Positions 7,314 to 15,173 are shown, counted from the first letter of the stretch. The stretch: 16,230 nt of DNA from a bacterium (GCA_021817025.1 JAKAWF010000053.1:1-16230), one strand, 5' to 3'. The notes: generated by a model from the letters alone, not told the origin. Numbers and translations: made by a program.

Positions 7314-7981
7314 ACAGCTGGCCGCTCTACGGAATCAGGCTCCGCACCGCCCGGCTGGAACTTCGACTGCCCGACCTGGATCTGCTCGACGAGCTGGCCC
7401 GGCTGGCGGCTCGCGGCATCCATGACCCGGACTGCATGCCGTTTGGCAACTCGTGGACCGATCAGCCATCGCCTCAGCTGGAGCGGTCGGTAGTCCAGCA
7501 TCACCTGCTCCAGGTCGCCCAGTGGCGGCCCGAGCGCTGGTGTTTCAATCCGGTCGCGATCCATGAGGGGCGGGTGATAGGGATCCAGGACTTGAGAGCG
7601 GAGGAGTTTGCCGTCAGTCGGAGCTTCAGCACCGGTTCCTGGCTGGGTCGCGAGCACCAGGGACGCGGCTTCGGCAAGGAGATGCGGGCGGCCATACTGC
7701 ATCTCGGCTTCGCCGCCCTCGGGGCGGAGGAGGCCCTGACATCGGCGTTCAGCGACAATCCTGCCTCGCTGGGGGTGACCAGGAGTCTCGGCTATGAGGA
7801 AAACGGCACTTGGCGGGCCGCCCGTCGTGGCCGCCCCGCCGTCCAGCGCGCCTTCAGGCTGACCCGCGAGCGGTGGTTGGGCCGGAGCAGGCACGAGGTC
7901 TCGGTGGAGGGGATGGAACCCTGCCTCGAGCTCTTCGGAATCTCCCCGGAACCGGCGCCACGGGGACTGGACGAAAGGTGA
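7310..7981 (+). CDS. GNAT family N-acetyltransferase (RimJ/RimL-like)
   Basis: This 223-residue protein begins LYGIRLRTARLELRLPDLD, the usual opening of RimJ/RimL-type GNAT enzymes. GIHDPDCMPF (36-45) follows. The acetyl-CoA pyrophosphate loop is HQGRGFGKEMR (116-126, QxxGxG). FSDNPASLGVTRSLGYEENG (147-166) is the usual late motif, with SDN for acceptor or CoA contact. The family transfers acetyl groups from acetyl-CoA to amines of ribosomal proteins, antibiotics or metabolites. The substrate cannot be told. The C-terminal ~40 residues extend beyond the fold. It is a cytosolic, single gene, 249 bases after the glucosaminidase and 307 bases before the GH15 gene. ATG 7310 lies inside a 10-bp inverted repeat, which may control initiation. 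Confidence 0.88.
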   Translation: MDSWPLYGIRLRTARLELRLPDLDLLDELARLAARGIHDPDCMPFGNSWTDQPSPQLERSVVQHHLLQVAQWRPERWCFNPVAIHEGRVIGIQDLRAEEFAVSRSFSTGSWLGREHQGRGFGKEMRAAILHLGFAALGAEEALTSAFSDNPASLGVTRSLGYEENGTWRAARRGRPAVQRAFRLTRERWLGRSRHEVSVEGMEPCLELFGISPEPAPRGLDER

Positions 7982-8288
7982 GCTCTGGACCGGGGGCGTG
8001 ACCGGGCGACCAGGGGAACGGCCGGGAGTCATGGGCCGGGGGGCGCCGACATGACGACCGACCACGCCGAAACGCCGGCACATCCCCGCACCGGGGCACC
8101 GGTTCACCCCGCCTCGGAAGTCGGGCCGGCCGGTGCTCGCTGGTTGGTTGCTGTCACGGCCGCCACGGGGGCGGGCCCGTGGTGGGACCGGGATTGGGCA
8201 TGAGATCGAATCTCCCACCGAGCCGGCAACCGTGGCCAGCTGAAGCAGGCGGTGGCCGAGAAGTTCTCGGCATCGGGGCGGACGGCCC
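7982..8288 (+). other. Intergenic region with no supported feature
   Basis: These 307 bases lie between the acetyltransferase and the GH15 gene. Reading frames on both strands are open for long stretches because of high GC content. None resembles a known protein or starts with a good ribosome binding site. No tRNA, terminator with a T-run or clear sigma-70 type promoter was found. Confidence 0.4.
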
Positions 8289-10133
8289 ATGAGTCCGTCT
8301 CTCCCGGCACCGGCCTCAGCTCCGCTGCGGGAGTACTTCTGCCTTGCCGACGGGCAGACCGCAGCTCTGGTCACCACCACCGGCAGCTGCCACTACTGGT
8401 GCGCGCCGGGCTTCGACGGCCCGCTTCGGCTGGCCCGGGTGCTGGACTGGCGGCACGGTGGTTCCGTGGGGGTGGTCCCCCGCCTGGACATTCCCGCCAA
8501 GGCCTCGTGGCAGCGGGACTCCACGATTCTCACGATCAGCTGGGGTGACCGGGCGATCATGCGTTGCGGCCTGCTCGACGACGGGGCGGGTGGCAGCGCT
8601 CTCTGTTGGATCCTGCGCGGTGTGCCGGGGCTCGAAGTCGACCTGGACTTGCGCTCCCTCACCGCTGGTGGAGCCGCCGCCTGGACGGTGGACGAGGGAG
8701 GTGCTGCGGTCGCGCCCGGCGGCCCTGCGGACGGACCCCAAGGACCCCTGGTGGTGCTCACCTCCGCGCCGGTCCGCCTGGCGGGCGGCCCCCATGTGAG
8801 GCTGCCGATGGCAGGAGTGGCGGTCTGGATGGGGCTGCCTCAGGCTGATGGCGGGTTGCCGCCGAGGCTTGCCCGGGCTCGGGCCGAGGGGGCCGTCGCG
8901 GCAGCTGAGCTGGCGATGGCCGAGTCGGCCGCCTCCGATCGCGCGTGGCTGGCCGTACTGCGCGCGGGGCCGCAGTTGGCGAGCCTCCGGGAGCGGGCTC
9001 CCCGGTGGGCCATCGACGCCATCGCGCGGTCCCTGTTGACCATTCGCAGCCTGCAGGACCGCCGGTCCGGTCTGGTGGTGGCATCGCCGCTCACCTCCAT
9101 TCCTCAGTGGCCCGGCAGCGAGCGAGCCTGGGACTATCGATACGCATGGCTGCGAGATTGCGCCGACGCCGGGCTGGCGCTGGCCCGCGGAGGGGCGTTC
9201 GAGCAGGCGCGCGGGATCGCGCTCGGCTTGGCCGGGGTCATGCGCGCCGATCCCGCCCAGAGCGCGCCGGTGACGCGCCTGAACGGACAGGCGATGCCGC
9301 CGGAGCACCGGCTGGACTACCTGGACGGGTACACCGGGGCCGCGGTCAGAATCGGCAATGCCGCGGCCGGCCAGGCTCAGGTCGACACCCTGGGAGAGGT
9401 GGCCCGCTTCGCCGAGGCCCTGGACCGGGTCGATGCCTGCCCCCAGCCGCTGCTGGGACTGGTGGCGGATCTGGCCAGCGGGGCCGCCCAGGGTTGGCAG
9501 CTTCCCGACCACGGAATCTGGGAGGTGCGGGGCGCTCGTCGCCACTACGTCCACAGCAAGCTGCTGGCCTGGAGCGCGCTCGACAGCGCTCTCCGGCTGG
9601 CCGGGCGGGGCCGTGTCGACTCTCAATCCGCTCGGCAATGGGCCCAGGCCAAAGGCGCCGTCGCCGAGGCCATTCGAAGCCGCGGCACCAACGCGGCCGG
9701 CCAGCTCACGATGGCCTTCGACGACCCTTCGGCCGACTCCTCCACGGTGGCGGCCTACGTGGTCGGCTTCCTGCCGGGTGGAGGCGAAGGAGCGGCCGCC
9801 ACCCTCGATTTCGTCACGGGCGAGCTCCAGGAGGGCTTCCTGCTGGCCCGCCACCATCCCGAGCGGGACGGCATCGCGGCTCCCTGCGCTCCCTTCCTGT
9901 TCCCATCCCTGTGGGCGGTGATCGCCGAGGCGAGGCTGGGGCGGCGGACGGCTGCAGTCGCCCGCCTGCGGGCCATCCTCGATCTGGCCGGCCCAGCAGG
10001 GCAGCTGTCCGAGGTCGCGGATCCGGGATCCATGACGATGCTGGGCAATTACCCCCAGGTGCAGAGCCACGCCGCGGTGGTGGAGGCGATCATGGAGCTC
10101 TGGGGAGCGGCCGAGCCCACGCGAGCGGTCTGA
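8289..10133 (+). CDS. GH15 family glycoside hydrolase (glucoamylase/trehalase type)
   Basis: The 614-residue length is normal for the bacterial GH15 class. An N-terminal beta-sandwich (about 12-200) precedes an (alpha/alpha)6 barrel (about 230-605). The barrel motifs are WDYRYAWLRD (281-290), HGIWEVRG (408-415, catalytic acid E412) and HYVHSKLLAW (419-428). GQLSEVADP (571-579) carries E575 as the expected general base, and LGNYPQVQSH is at 585-594. Both catalytic glutamates are thus present. The family hydrolyses alpha-linked glucose from starch or glycogen, or, in mycobacterial-type relatives, trehalose, with inversion. The sequence does not decide between these. No signal peptide is seen, so it is probably cytosolic. 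ATG 8289 has only a weak GGGGCGG-like upstream sequence. The gene ends 40 bases before the serine-repeat ORF on the same strand. Confidence 0.9.
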   Translation: MSPSLPAPASAPLREYFCLADGQTAALVTTTGSCHYWCAPGFDGPLRLARVLDWRHGGSVGVVPRLDIPAKASWQRDSTILTISWGDRAIMRCGLLDDGAGGSALCWILRGVPGLEVDLDLRSLTAGGAAAWTVDEGGAAVAPGGPADGPQGPLVVLTSAPVRLAGGPHVRLPMAGVAVWMGLPQADGGLPPRLARARAEGAVAAAELAMAESAASDRAWLAVLRAGPQLASLRERAPRWAIDAIARSLLTIRSLQDRRSGLVVASPLTSIPQWPGSERAWDYRYAWLRDCADAGLALARGGAFEQARGIALGLAGVMRADPAQSAPVTRLNGQAMPPEHRLDYLDGYTGAAVRIGNAAAGQAQVDTLGEVARFAEALDRVDACPQPLLGLVADLASGAAQGWQLPDHGIWEVRGARRHYVHSKLLAWSALDSALRLAGRGRVDSQSARQWAQAKGAVAEAIRSRGTNAAGQLTMAFDDPSADSSTVAAYVVGFLPGGGEGAAATLDFVTGELQEGFLLARHHPERDGIAAPCAPFLFPSLWAVIAEARLGRRTAAVARLRAILDLAGPAGQLSEVADPGSMTMLGNYPQVQSHAAVVEAIMELWGAAEPTRAV

Positions 10134-10173
10134 GACGGGCACACAGCGGTCCCGGGGCTGAGATGATGGCGGC

Positions 10174-10413
10174 GTGGCAGTATCGCGCCTGTCGTTGTGG
10201 TCCACCGACTCGGTGCTCAGCATCGGATGTCGCGGATCGGTCCTGTCGATCGGCTCGGTGGGTTCGTTTCTGTCCGTGGCCTCAATTGGCTCGGCGCTCT
10301 CGGTCCTGTCGGTGGGCTCATTTCTCTCGCTCGGATCGGCCCTCTCGGCCCGGGCCAAGTGGTCGGCCATGGCATACCGCACCACCGCCGGAGTCATTAA
10401 CTCTCGCCGTTGA
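10174..10413 (+). CDS. Small Ser-x-x repeat protein of unknown function
   Basis: This 79-residue ORF from GTG 10174 consists mostly of a three-residue period with serine first. Roughly residues 13-58 run as SVLSIG, SVGSFL, SVASIG, SALSVL, SVGSFL, SLGSAL. The intervening positions are almost all V, L, I, F, G or A. A basic tail (ARAKWSAMAYRTTAGVINSRR, residues 59-79) follows, with no cysteines. I recall small actinobacterial hypothetical proteins with the same SIGSxGSxLS pattern and an RWS-like end, but no assigned function. The regular spacing suggests a solenoid or stacked extended helix rather than a globular fold (inference). The antisense strand is also open here because of the repeat. 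The + reading is preferred for the family resemblance and for its position 40 bases after the GH15 gene on the same strand. The ribosome binding site is weak. Confidence 0.55.
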   Translation: MAVSRLSLWSTDSVLSIGCRGSVLSIGSVGSFLSVASIGSALSVLSVGSFLSLGSALSARAKWSAMAYRTTAGVINSRR

Positions 10414-10746
10414 GTCCGTTCTCAACCGGTCGGCCAACGGGCCGGGTGAGGCGATTCCCCTTGGGGTGGGAGTGTGCCCGCACAGCCCCCGTTCAGTGTG
10501 CCTGCGACAGCCAAGATCGGTCCGGTTGCCTCGGCCGCTCCACCGTCGGTTCCGCTTGGAGCCGCCCCCACCGGCGACCGGGGCGGGAGGCCAGCTGTCG
10601 GCTTTGTCCTGGTCCGGTTTGGGCGGCACCGAACCCGGTGCCGGCACCGGCCGCTGTGCGCCGGTGTCAAACTCGATGGGGCGGTTCACGGAGCATCGAG
10701 CACTCCTATACTGACCGCGGGGGATTGGAAAGTCGATGGCGGCTCT
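10414..10746 (+). other. Intergenic region upstream of tRNA-Glu
   Basis: These 333 bases hold no convincing gene. Open frames are low-complexity (Pro/Arg/Ala/Cys-rich), and one runs into the tRNA. The only supported element is the promoter at 10685-10712. Confidence 0.5.
10685..10712 (+). promoter_or_regulatory. Sigma-70-type promoter for tRNA-Glu
   Basis: TTCACG (10685-10690) and TATACT (10707-10712) are separated by 16 bases. The -10 differs from the consensus at one position. Transcription would start near 10719, about 28 bases before the tRNA. The downstream DUF3151 gene is probably included in the transcript. Confidence 0.6.
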
Positions 10747-10820
10747 GCCCCGTTCGTCTAGTGGCCCAGGACACCGCCCTCTCAAGGCGGAGATCAGCGG
10801 TTCGAATCCGCTACGGGGTA
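10747..10820 (+). tRNA. tRNA-Glu (anticodon CUC)
   Basis: The cloverleaf is complete. The acceptor arm is GCCCCGT with ACGGGGT (first pair G-U, usual for tRNA-Glu). The D arm is GTC...GAC and the anticodon stem CCGCC/GGCGG, with loop CTCTCAA giving anticodon CTC, which reads GAG. The T arm is AGCGG/CCGCT with loop TTCGAAT. The discriminator is A10820. The next bases are CCC, so the CCA end is not encoded and must be added enzymatically. Confidence 0.96.
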
Positions 10821-10849
10821 CCCCGGCACCACCCATCCGGAGGTTCCCA

Positions 10850-11404
10850 ATGAGCAGCCAGCCACCGCCACCGCGCCGTTCCCTCGGTGCGGTCCCCGTA
10901 GCCGCCCATGGGCATGCGATATCACAGGGGCGCCGGACCGAGTTGCCGGCCGAGAGCGAGGCGGCGATGGCGGCCCTCGCCCGGGTGTTGGCCGACCACG
11001 AGAGCCGGGCCGATCCTGCCGCCGCCGCCGCGATGTCAGCCGTATGTGCCGCTCACCCTGAGTTCCTGGACGCCTGGGCGCGACGCGGCCAGGCCGCCTA
11101 TCTGGCCCAGGACTATGTGGCCGCCTATGCCTACGCCCGGGTCGGGTACCACCGCGGCCTGGATCGCCTTCGGCGCCACGGTTGGGGTGGCACCGGCGAG
11201 GTGCGCTGGAGCGACCAGGGGAACCGCGGTTTCCTGCGCTCCCTGCACCTCCTGATGCTGAGTGCAGCCCGCCTCGGCGAGAGCGAGGAGGCGCAACGCT
11301 GTCGCACCTTCCTGCTGGATCTCGATCCCGAGAACGGCCTCGGGGTGGCTTCGGGGTCGGATCTCTCTGAAGGAGAGGTTGGGGGAGCCGGCAGACTTCC
11401 CTGA
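10850..11404 (+). CDS. DUF3151 family protein
   Basis: This 184-residue protein has the diagnostic DUF3151 core. DAWARRGQAAY is at 74-84, AYAYARVGYHRGLDRLRRHGW at 92-112, and GEVRWSDQGNRGFLRSLHLL at 116-135. ARLGESEEAQRCRTFLLDLDP is at 140-160. The family is known mainly from actinobacteria and has no established biochemical role. The helical repeats look TPR-like, suggesting protein binding (inference). The start at ATG 10850 is firm: GGAGG at 10839-10843 lies six bases upstream. A longer in-frame extension would run back through the tRNA and is rejected. It lies 29 bases after tRNA-Glu and may share its transcript. The N-terminal ~30 residues are Pro/Arg-rich and probably disordered. Confidence 0.88.
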   Translation: MSSQPPPPRRSLGAVPVAAHGHAISQGRRTELPAESEAAMAALARVLADHESRADPAAAAAMSAVCAAHPEFLDAWARRGQAAYLAQDYVAAYAYARVGYHRGLDRLRRHGWGGTGEVRWSDQGNRGFLRSLHLLMLSAARLGESEEAQRCRTFLLDLDPENGLGVASGSDLSEGEVGGAGRLP

Positions 11405-11455
11405 TCCGCACCGGCTGCCACCCGCCTGGCGTACTGCTGTCACCATAGTCCGGTC

Positions 11456-11845
11456 ATGACCTCCACGGTGCCGGCTCTGCCCTGGGTGGATGCCGTTTCT
11501 GACCAGGCAGTGCCGAAACCAGCGTCCAACCGGCCGCGCGCCTCGGGACTCCGGCACCGGGTGGTGGGCGCCCGGAAAGCCGCGGCTCCCGCTTCGTCAG
11601 CCGGGATCGCTCCCGGTCCTACGTCCGCTCCAAAGGCGTTTCCAGTCTCCGCCGCACGGGCTGCGATTCGCCCGGCCGTCAGTTGGGAGCGCCTGGGTCC
11701 GGCCTGGTTCCCTTCGGAGCAAGCGCCCATGTGCGACGGTCTGGACGGCACCTCCAACCCCCGTGTGGACAGTTCACGAAACCTCGGGAACCACTCCCCA
11801 AGGCTTGATTCGCCCGTGATCTCGCCGGCTCGGGCGGGTCCGTGA
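11456..11845 (+). CDS. Doubtful ORF before the glycosyltransferase gene
   Basis: A 129-residue frame begins at ATG 11456 and ends exactly one base before the GTG of the next gene. The sequence is rich in Ala, Pro, Ser and Arg, has no recognisable motif, and its third-position GC looks lower than in the neighbouring genes. No Shine-Dalgarno is seen. CATAGT six bases upstream of the ATG could be the -10 of a leaderless transcript. A minus-strand frame of similar length covers the same DNA with equally little support. If not coding, the 441 bases from 11405 to 11845 are simply intergenic. The tight junction with the glycosyltransferase is the main reason to keep it. Confidence 0.27.
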   Translation: MTSTVPALPWVDAVSDQAVPKPASNRPRASGLRHRVVGARKAAAPASSAGIAPGPTSAPKAFPVSAARAAIRPAVSWERLGPAWFPSEQAPMCDGLDGTSNPRVDSSRNLGNHSPRLDSPVISPARAGP

Positions 11846-12961
11846 GTGGCCGAGCCGCGCCCGGACGTGGTGGCGGCCCTGCGGCGGGGTCCCACCTGGT
11901 TCCTGGCCCGTGGCGAGCCGGGTCTGGGCAGGCTGATGGAGACCATCAGTCTGGCTCGGATCGTGGCCGACGGTCAACCTGAGGGCCGGATTCGGCTGCT
12001 GACCTCCGCGGCAGCCGTTCCCCTGGCCCGCGGCCTGTGCCCCTTCCCGGTCGGCAACTTTGACCTCGAGAGAGGGGACGACCTGCAGCAGACCCTCATC
12101 GACTCTCGAGCCGTGCAGGGGCTGCTGGAGCGGCTGGCTCGGAGTCAGCCGGCGGCTCTGGTGGTGGACGGCTACGCGTTCCTGCTCCCGTTGCTGCGGG
12201 AGGCCTGCGGGGCCCGTCTGGTGGCGGTGGCCAACCGGCACGACCTGGACAACCCGGCGCACTCCCCCGGGGCGCGCCTGCTGCAGGCTGCTCTCCACTC
12301 CCCAGCCGACCTGGTCCTGGTCGGCGAGCTCAGGCGCGGCTGGCGGCTGACGCAACTGGGCGGGCTGCCCGTTGTGCGGCTGCCCGCCCTGGTCCGGCCC
12401 GAGGCCATCGCGGCGGCCAAGAGGACGGCATCCGAGTCCGGGGTGGTGGCGGTGCTCGGTGGCGGCAGCCGGGGCGACTCCCACCTGGAGGAGTCCACCG
12501 AGGCAATCCTCACCGCCCTCGATCGGGCGGTGGCGCGCCAGGAGATCGCCAACTGCCGGGTGTTCTCTGGTCCGGGCACGGGCTGGGGGCCCGATCGGTA
12601 TCCCCATCTGAAGACTGGGCTCGACCCCGCCGACGGCCTGGGCGCCATGCGGGCGGCCCGGGTGGTGGTGGCCCGCGCCGGGCGGAGCACGCTGGCGGAG
12701 ATCCTCACCCTCGGCAAGCGGGCCGTGGTCGTGGCCGCGCGATCCGACACCCTCCGAGGCGGCGAGCAGGCGGCGAACGCCGTACTGGCCGCCGCCCTCT
12801 CCCCGGCGGTGGTGGCCCTGGAGATGGCGAGGATTGACGAGATCGGCAGTGCCTGCAGGGACGCGGCGGAGCTGGAGCCGCGGCGCTGGCGACCTGGCAA
12901 CAGCGTCGTCTGGAGCGCCCTGGCGGCCGCCGACCGCCGCACGGCAGACGCCGTGTCGTGA
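11846..12961 (+). CDS. MurG-like GT-B glycosyltransferase
   Basis: The 371-residue protein has a two-domain GT-B layout. The N-terminal half opens with GEPGLGRLMETISLAR (about 23-38), the position of the glycine-rich acceptor-side loop. ALVVDGYAFLLPLLREA is at 104-120. The C-terminal half has VAVLGGGSRGD (201-211) and ARVVVARAGRSTLAEILTLG (271-290). The latter closely follows the donor-binding segment of MurG and related UDP-sugar transferases (aDlvisRaGasTlaEllalG). It probably transfers a nucleotide-activated sugar to a lipid or surface acceptor at the membrane. The normal murein-cluster context is absent, so it is not called murG. The GTG start at 11846 is needed to keep the N-terminal loop. 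A GGGCGGG sequence lies upstream. It is convergent with the DHH gene. Confidence 0.72.
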   Translation: MAEPRPDVVAALRRGPTWFLARGEPGLGRLMETISLARIVADGQPEGRIRLLTSAAAVPLARGLCPFPVGNFDLERGDDLQQTLIDSRAVQGLLERLARSQPAALVVDGYAFLLPLLREACGARLVAVANRHDLDNPAHSPGARLLQAALHSPADLVLVGELRRGWRLTQLGGLPVVRLPALVRPEAIAAAKRTASESGVVAVLGGGSRGDSHLEESTEAILTALDRAVARQEIANCRVFSGPGTGWGPDRYPHLKTGLDPADGLGAMRAARVVVARAGRSTLAEILTLGKRAVVVAARSDTLRGGEQAANAVLAAALSPAVVALEMARIDEIGSACRDAAELEPRRWRPGNSVVWSALAAADRRTADAVS

Positions 12962-13076
12962 CAAGTGAGGGGACGGAGTAGGGAGGGTGCCCAGGTGGCG
13001 TCCATACCGCGCGGCATCGCGAGGCCGGTGGCCCGCCGCCCCGGGCCATCGCGACTCTGGGCTCCCGTCCCCAGCC

Positions 13077-13101
13077 CCGCGCCGACAGACGGCCGGCGCG
13101 G
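13077..13101. terminator. 8-bp GC inverted repeat between convergent genes
   Basis: CCGCGCCG (13077-13084) and CGGCGCGG (13094-13101) form a perfect 8-bp stem with a nine-base loop. It sits in the gap between the converging glycosyltransferase and DHH genes. There is no T-run on either side, so intrinsic termination is only possible, not shown. Confidence 0.35.
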
Positions 13102-13136
13102 ACCGAACTGGGACTGCCGTCGCCTGGGCGCGACCG

Positions 13137-14015
13137 TCAGTCCGCTGGCGGGAGGGGCACCTTGCCGTTGACGGGCGGCGATCCCTTGAAGCCGGCCGCG
13201 GTGCGGTGTCCGCCGCCTCCGTAGCGGGCGGCGATCTCGCTCACGTCGAGCCCGGCCGGGGTGGAGCGAAGCGACCACCTGGCCACCTCGCCAGCCCCCT
13301 GCCACCAAACCGCCGCGAACGGGTGGCCCTTGACCAGGCGATCTCCGAGCTCGCTCTGGAGGATGGGGCTGTTGACCGCGGGCACCTTCACTCCCAGGAT
13401 TTCCACCGGGCTGGCGTGGGCCGCGATCCTCTCGATCATGCGGCGCTGATATGCGAGCAGGGCGCGGCCCTCACTGCGCAGCTGATCGATGTCGATCGTG
13501 TCCCAGGTCTCGAAGTCGAAGGGGCGAGCCCGCAGCGCCGCCGACACCTCCTCGCTCTCAGGTAGCTGGTTGCGCCACAGGTCGCGATCCTGGACGTACT
13601 GCAGCAGGAGAGGGACGGGTTCGACGTGGAGGTGCTGCCAGGTCATCACCGCTCCGCTGCGCTCCATGTCGAAGAAGCAGAAGGGAAGATCCCCGATCTC
13701 GCCCTCAGCGGAGCGGTGGTGATCCAGGATCACCAGGCTGGTGGCCGACTCGAAGAGGGCGAGACTCGTCTGGCGGTCGTAGGCGAAGTCGGCGACGATG
13801 GCGCGCCGACCGCGCATGTCAGGCGGGCTCTCGCCATGGCTGACGGGCATGTAGTCAGCGCCATCACCGTACAGCTTCCAGGCCGCGAAGGCGGCCCCGA
13901 ACCCGTCCGGGCAGTCCCCGTGATAGACGACCAGGGGGCGTTCCGCGAGTCGCGGGGAAACTGGGGGCAGCCCCTGGCTGGGGGTCTCAATCACGGCGGG
14001 GGATATTGCATTCAC
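13137..14015 (-). CDS. DHH/DHHA1 family phosphoesterase
   Basis: The product has 292 residues. The DHH domain shows VYHGDCPDGFGAA (30-42), DFAYD (76-80) and LDHH (97-100), which supply metal-binding Asp and His residues. QDRDLW is at 142-147. The DHHA1 part ends with YGGGGHRTAAGF (265-276), the substrate-phosphate loop. Members of this superfamily (NrnA, DhhP, GdpP, RecJ) hydrolyse short oligonucleotides, pAp, cyclic dinucleotides or single-stranded DNA. The exact substrate here is unknown. No membrane or sensor domain is present, so it acts in the cytosol. The GTG start at 14015 has no clear Shine-Dalgarno but lies three bases after the TAG of the CHAP gene, so translational coupling is likely. 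A short N-terminal extension of about 26 residues precedes the fold. Confidence 0.85.
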   Translation of the reverse strand: MNAISPAVIETPSQGLPPVSPRLAERPLVVYHGDCPDGFGAAFAAWKLYGDGADYMPVSHGESPPDMRGRRAIVADFAYDRQTSLALFESATSLVILDHHRSAEGEIGDLPFCFFDMERSGAVMTWQHLHVEPVPLLLQYVQDRDLWRNQLPESEEVSAALRARPFDFETWDTIDIDQLRSEGRALLAYQRRMIERIAAHASPVEILGVKVPAVNSPILQSELGDRLVKGHPFAAVWWQGAGEVARWSLRSTPAGLDVSEIAARYGGGGHRTAAGFKGSPPVNGKVPLPPAD

Positions 14016-14018
14016 GCG

Positions 14019-15173
14019 CTAACCGTATATGAATCCTTCCACACCCTGCAGGGTGTAGATCTCGCGCATGTCGACCTCACCGAATCCGATGAAGTTGTCC
14101 TCCTTGACGATGAAGGTGCTGGGACCGACCACAGCCACCACCCAGGCGACGTGCCCGAAGTAGGGGTCGTACGCCCCCCCTGGCCTGAACACCACCATCG
14201 AGCCCACCCGGGGCGTGGTGCCCCAGGCGTAGGCGCCCATGGACGCGTTCTCGGAGATCCACTGGTCGGCGTTGCCCATCGGGGCCCAGGGAACGTTGGT
14301 CTGGGTGGCCACGTACCAGGTGCACTGGCCCCAGGGGTAGTTGTCGGGACTGGTGCCGTAGGGGGGTGACGGCGACCCGTAGGTCTGCAGAATCGTGCCC
14401 TCCTCGGCCGCCGCCGGGCCGCCGTAGTTGCTGACGGCAACCTCCTCGGCCTGAAGGGTCTGGATCTGGCTGGCCACCTGCTGGATCTGGGCCGCGATCT
14501 GGCCGGCCTGGCCGCCCAGCGAGGAGGCCTGTTGGCTGAAGGCCGCCTCCTGGCTCTGGAGCTGGGCAGTGCGGCTCTGCAGGCTGCCGACCAGCTCCAG
14601 GACCTGCTGCTGCTGGAGGGTCTCGGACGCCTGCAGAACCTTCAGGGAGCTCTCCTGGGTGACCAGCCGGGCGGTGAGGGTGGAGAACTGCTGCCCGACC
14701 GTTTGCATCTGCAGGGTGTTGTCGACGAACTGCGCGATCCCGGAGCTGTCGGCGATCGCAGTGCTGAGGTTGTTGGCACTGCCGTGCTGGTACAGCTGGG
14801 TGACCAGGGTGGCCAGCTGGGAGCGGTCCACCACGATCTGAGCCTGGGCGACTGCGATCTGGTCGTTGGTGGTGGCCAGGGCCGCATTGGCCCGGTTCAG
14901 CTGCTGCTGCTCCTGCGCCAGCTGGTTCTGGGTGGCGCTCACCTGCTGCTGAGTCGCTGCCGCCTGCTGACCGGCCTGGGAGGCCTGCCCCTGCAGGGAT
15001 GCCAGCTGGGAGCTCAGCGACGCCTGTTGCCCTTTCAGCTGGGCGATCTGCTGCCCCAGGCTGCTCGCACCGACATCGCTGGTGGCGAACAGCGAGGCGG
15101 CCATTCCAACCATGCCGAACAGACCCAACTGGGCGCTCAGGCGCAGGCACCGCGATGCTTTGGTGTGAGACAT
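14019..15173 (-). CDS. Secreted coiled-coil CHAP-domain peptidoglycan hydrolase (PcsB/CwlO-like)
   Basis: From ATG 15173 the protein has 384 residues. A signal peptide (basic 5-11, hydrophobic 14-30, likely cut after VGA at 34-36) precedes a long Gln/Ala/Ser-rich coiled coil (about 40-255). The coil is interrupted by VTQLYQHGSANNLSTAIADS, the helical-hairpin region of PcsB-like proteins. The CHAP domain (278-384) has the nucleophile Cys in WGQCTWYV (C284), His in GHVAWV (H341) and a third polar residue in KEDN (357-360). CHAP enzymes cut peptidoglycan peptides or amide bonds. The coiled coil of relatives is held inactive until contacted by FtsEX (family knowledge). A 90-residue upstream extension in frame has no secretion features and is rejected. 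The gene is followed at three bases by the DHH gene. A plausible promoter lies at 15208-15236. Confidence 0.9.
   Translation of the reverse strand: MSHTKASRCLRLSAQLGLFGMVGMAASLFATSDVGASSLGQQIAQLKGQQASLSSQLASLQGQASQAGQQAAATQQQVSATQNQLAQEQQQLNRANAALATTNDQIAVAQAQIVVDRSQLATLVTQLYQHGSANNLSTAIADSSGIAQFVDNTLQMQTVGQQFSTLTARLVTQESSLKVLQASETLQQQQVLELVGSLQSRTAQLQSQEAAFSQQASSLGGQAGQIAAQIQQVASQIQTLQAEEVAVSNYGGPAAAEEGTILQTYGSPSPPYGTSPDNYPWGQCTWYVATQTNVPWAPMGNADQWISENASMGAYAWGTTPRVGSMVVFRPGGAYDPYFGHVAWVVAVVGPSTFIVKEDNFIGFGEVDMREIYTLQGVEGFIYG

Noticed and set aside
7178..8380. 400-codon minus-strand open frame
   Set aside because: It lies antisense to the GNAT gene, is low in recognisable motifs and has no ribosome binding site.
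8316..10397. 693-codon minus-strand open frame
   Set aside because: It is antisense to the GH15 gene, whose catalytic motifs are clear, and to the serine-repeat ORF. Its composition (Arg/Pro/Gly/His/Gln) is that of a GC-driven shadow frame.
10474..10761. 95-codon + strand frame upstream of the tRNA
   Set aside because: It runs into the tRNA, is low complexity and has no ribosome binding site.
10736..10849. Upstream extension of the DUF3151 gene
   Set aside because: The extension would translate through the whole tRNA-Glu. GGAGG six bases before ATG 10850 fixes the real start.
11440..11946. 168-codon minus-strand frame
   Set aside because: It overlaps the glycosyltransferase start antisense and shows no motif. 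It is no better supported than the weak + frame in the same gap.
13626..14369. 247-codon + strand frame
   Set aside because: It is antisense to the DHH and CHAP genes, both of which have intact catalytic motifs.
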